Source: Acinetobacter chinensis (lineage in GTDB: Bacteria > Pseudomonadota > Gammaproteobacteria > Pseudomonadales > Moraxellaceae). From it: a DNA stretch of 64,000 nt. Positions within the stretch are counted from its first letter, which is position 1. Every line of letters starts with the position of its first letter. The stretch covers positions 1,302,001 to 1,366,000 of the forward strand of contig NZ_CP032134.1 of NCBI RefSeq assembly GCF_002165375.2, in the 5' to 3' direction. Below, one piece after another: positions 63,913 through 64,000 of the stretch. The position numbers and the translations under genes were made by a program. Below the pieces are notes generated by a model, which worked only from the letters and a program-made list of their open reading frames with translations, searched no databases and was not told where the DNA came from.

Positions 63913-64000
63913 AAATCTTGATTTTTAATTTCACTGGCTTGTTTGCTGATGTAAGCATCAATCACAGATTGTTTCTGATCATTCAGTAGCTCAAAGTCAA
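63894..64000 (-). CDS. C-terminal end of an unidentified upstream gene (partial)
   Basis: On the minus strand an open frame enters from beyond the window and ends at a TGA (63896-63894). It gives 35 residues that end ASEIKNQDLWESLK. It overlaps the start of the FimX-like gene, which suggests translational coupling. The fragment is too short to name. Confidence 0.6.
   Translation of the reverse strand, partial: DFELLNDQKQSVIDAYISKQASEIKNQDLWESLK

Overview
The window is a stretch of chromosome from a gammaproteobacterium of the genus Acinetobacter (Moraxellaceae). This follows from established gene knowledge and from what is visible. The dat-ddc pair for 1,3-diaminopropane, a long GAPDH with an N-terminal extension, a short Bap-like surface protein (BLP2 type), a FimX-like protein and the moderately A+T-rich base composition all fit that genus. 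I cannot assign a species. I see no insertion sequence, prophage, rRNA operon or CRISPR array. Almost everything is core or lineage-specific chromosomal DNA.

Layout. 1-2.0 kb: end of recO, then pdxJ and miaE, then a minus-strand tRNA-Asn with its own promoter and terminator. 2.2-6.3 kb: small unknown genes, an alpha/beta hydrolase, a hotdog thioesterase, a GFA-type zinc protein and an EamA transporter. 6.4-12.7 kb: aspartate aminotransferase (minus), a 60-residue conserved protein, a diguanylate cyclase with a duplicated sensor, a macro-like protein and uvrB. 12.8-20.3 kb: lipocalin, RarD-like transporter, a 586-residue orphan, gap, a pair of membrane-anchored beta-repeat proteins and an HxlR regulator. 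20.5-26 kb: obgE, proB, a DUF4239 membrane protein, a PAP2 phosphatase and a SIMPL protein. 26.2-29.2 kb: dat-ddc. 29.4-34.4 kb: pstS-pstC-pstA-pstB behind a clear Pho box. 34.9-39.4 kb: sohB, the Bap-like protein and a DUF2238 protein. 39.4-43.5 kb: a palindromic repeat element, then purB-hflD-mnmA-nudJ on the minus strand, the same gene order as in E. coli. 43.7-47 kb: a secreted esterase, then a visibly more A+T-rich serine hydrolase plus GNAT pair. 47-54.5 kb: gamma-carbonic anhydrase, dacC, two paralogous secreted proteins, surE-nlpD, a LysR regulator, argD and grxD. 54.6-64 kb: a Lon-family protease, an AmpG-like permease with a large insert, gloA, an SBF-like transporter, rpmE, a FimX-like REC-PAS-GGDEF-EAL protein and the end of one more gene.

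How the genes work together. The pst cluster is one phosphate-uptake unit with a PhoB-type promoter and an internal attenuator after pstS. dat and ddc convert aspartate semialdehyde to 1,3-diaminopropane. surE-nlpD, dacC, AmpG and the PAP2 enzyme all touch cell-wall growth or recycling. The diguanylate cyclase and the FimX-like protein represent c-di-GMP synthesis and sensing.

The least explained parts are the beta-repeat pair (18394-19795), the 586-residue orphan (14699-16459), the macro-like protein (9712-10494), the ~200-residue insert in the AmpG-like permease, and the palindromic element with flanking 20-bp direct repeats next to purB (39399-39636). I did not find a clear multi-gene system that is plainly undescribed. 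The beta-repeat pair is the best candidate.
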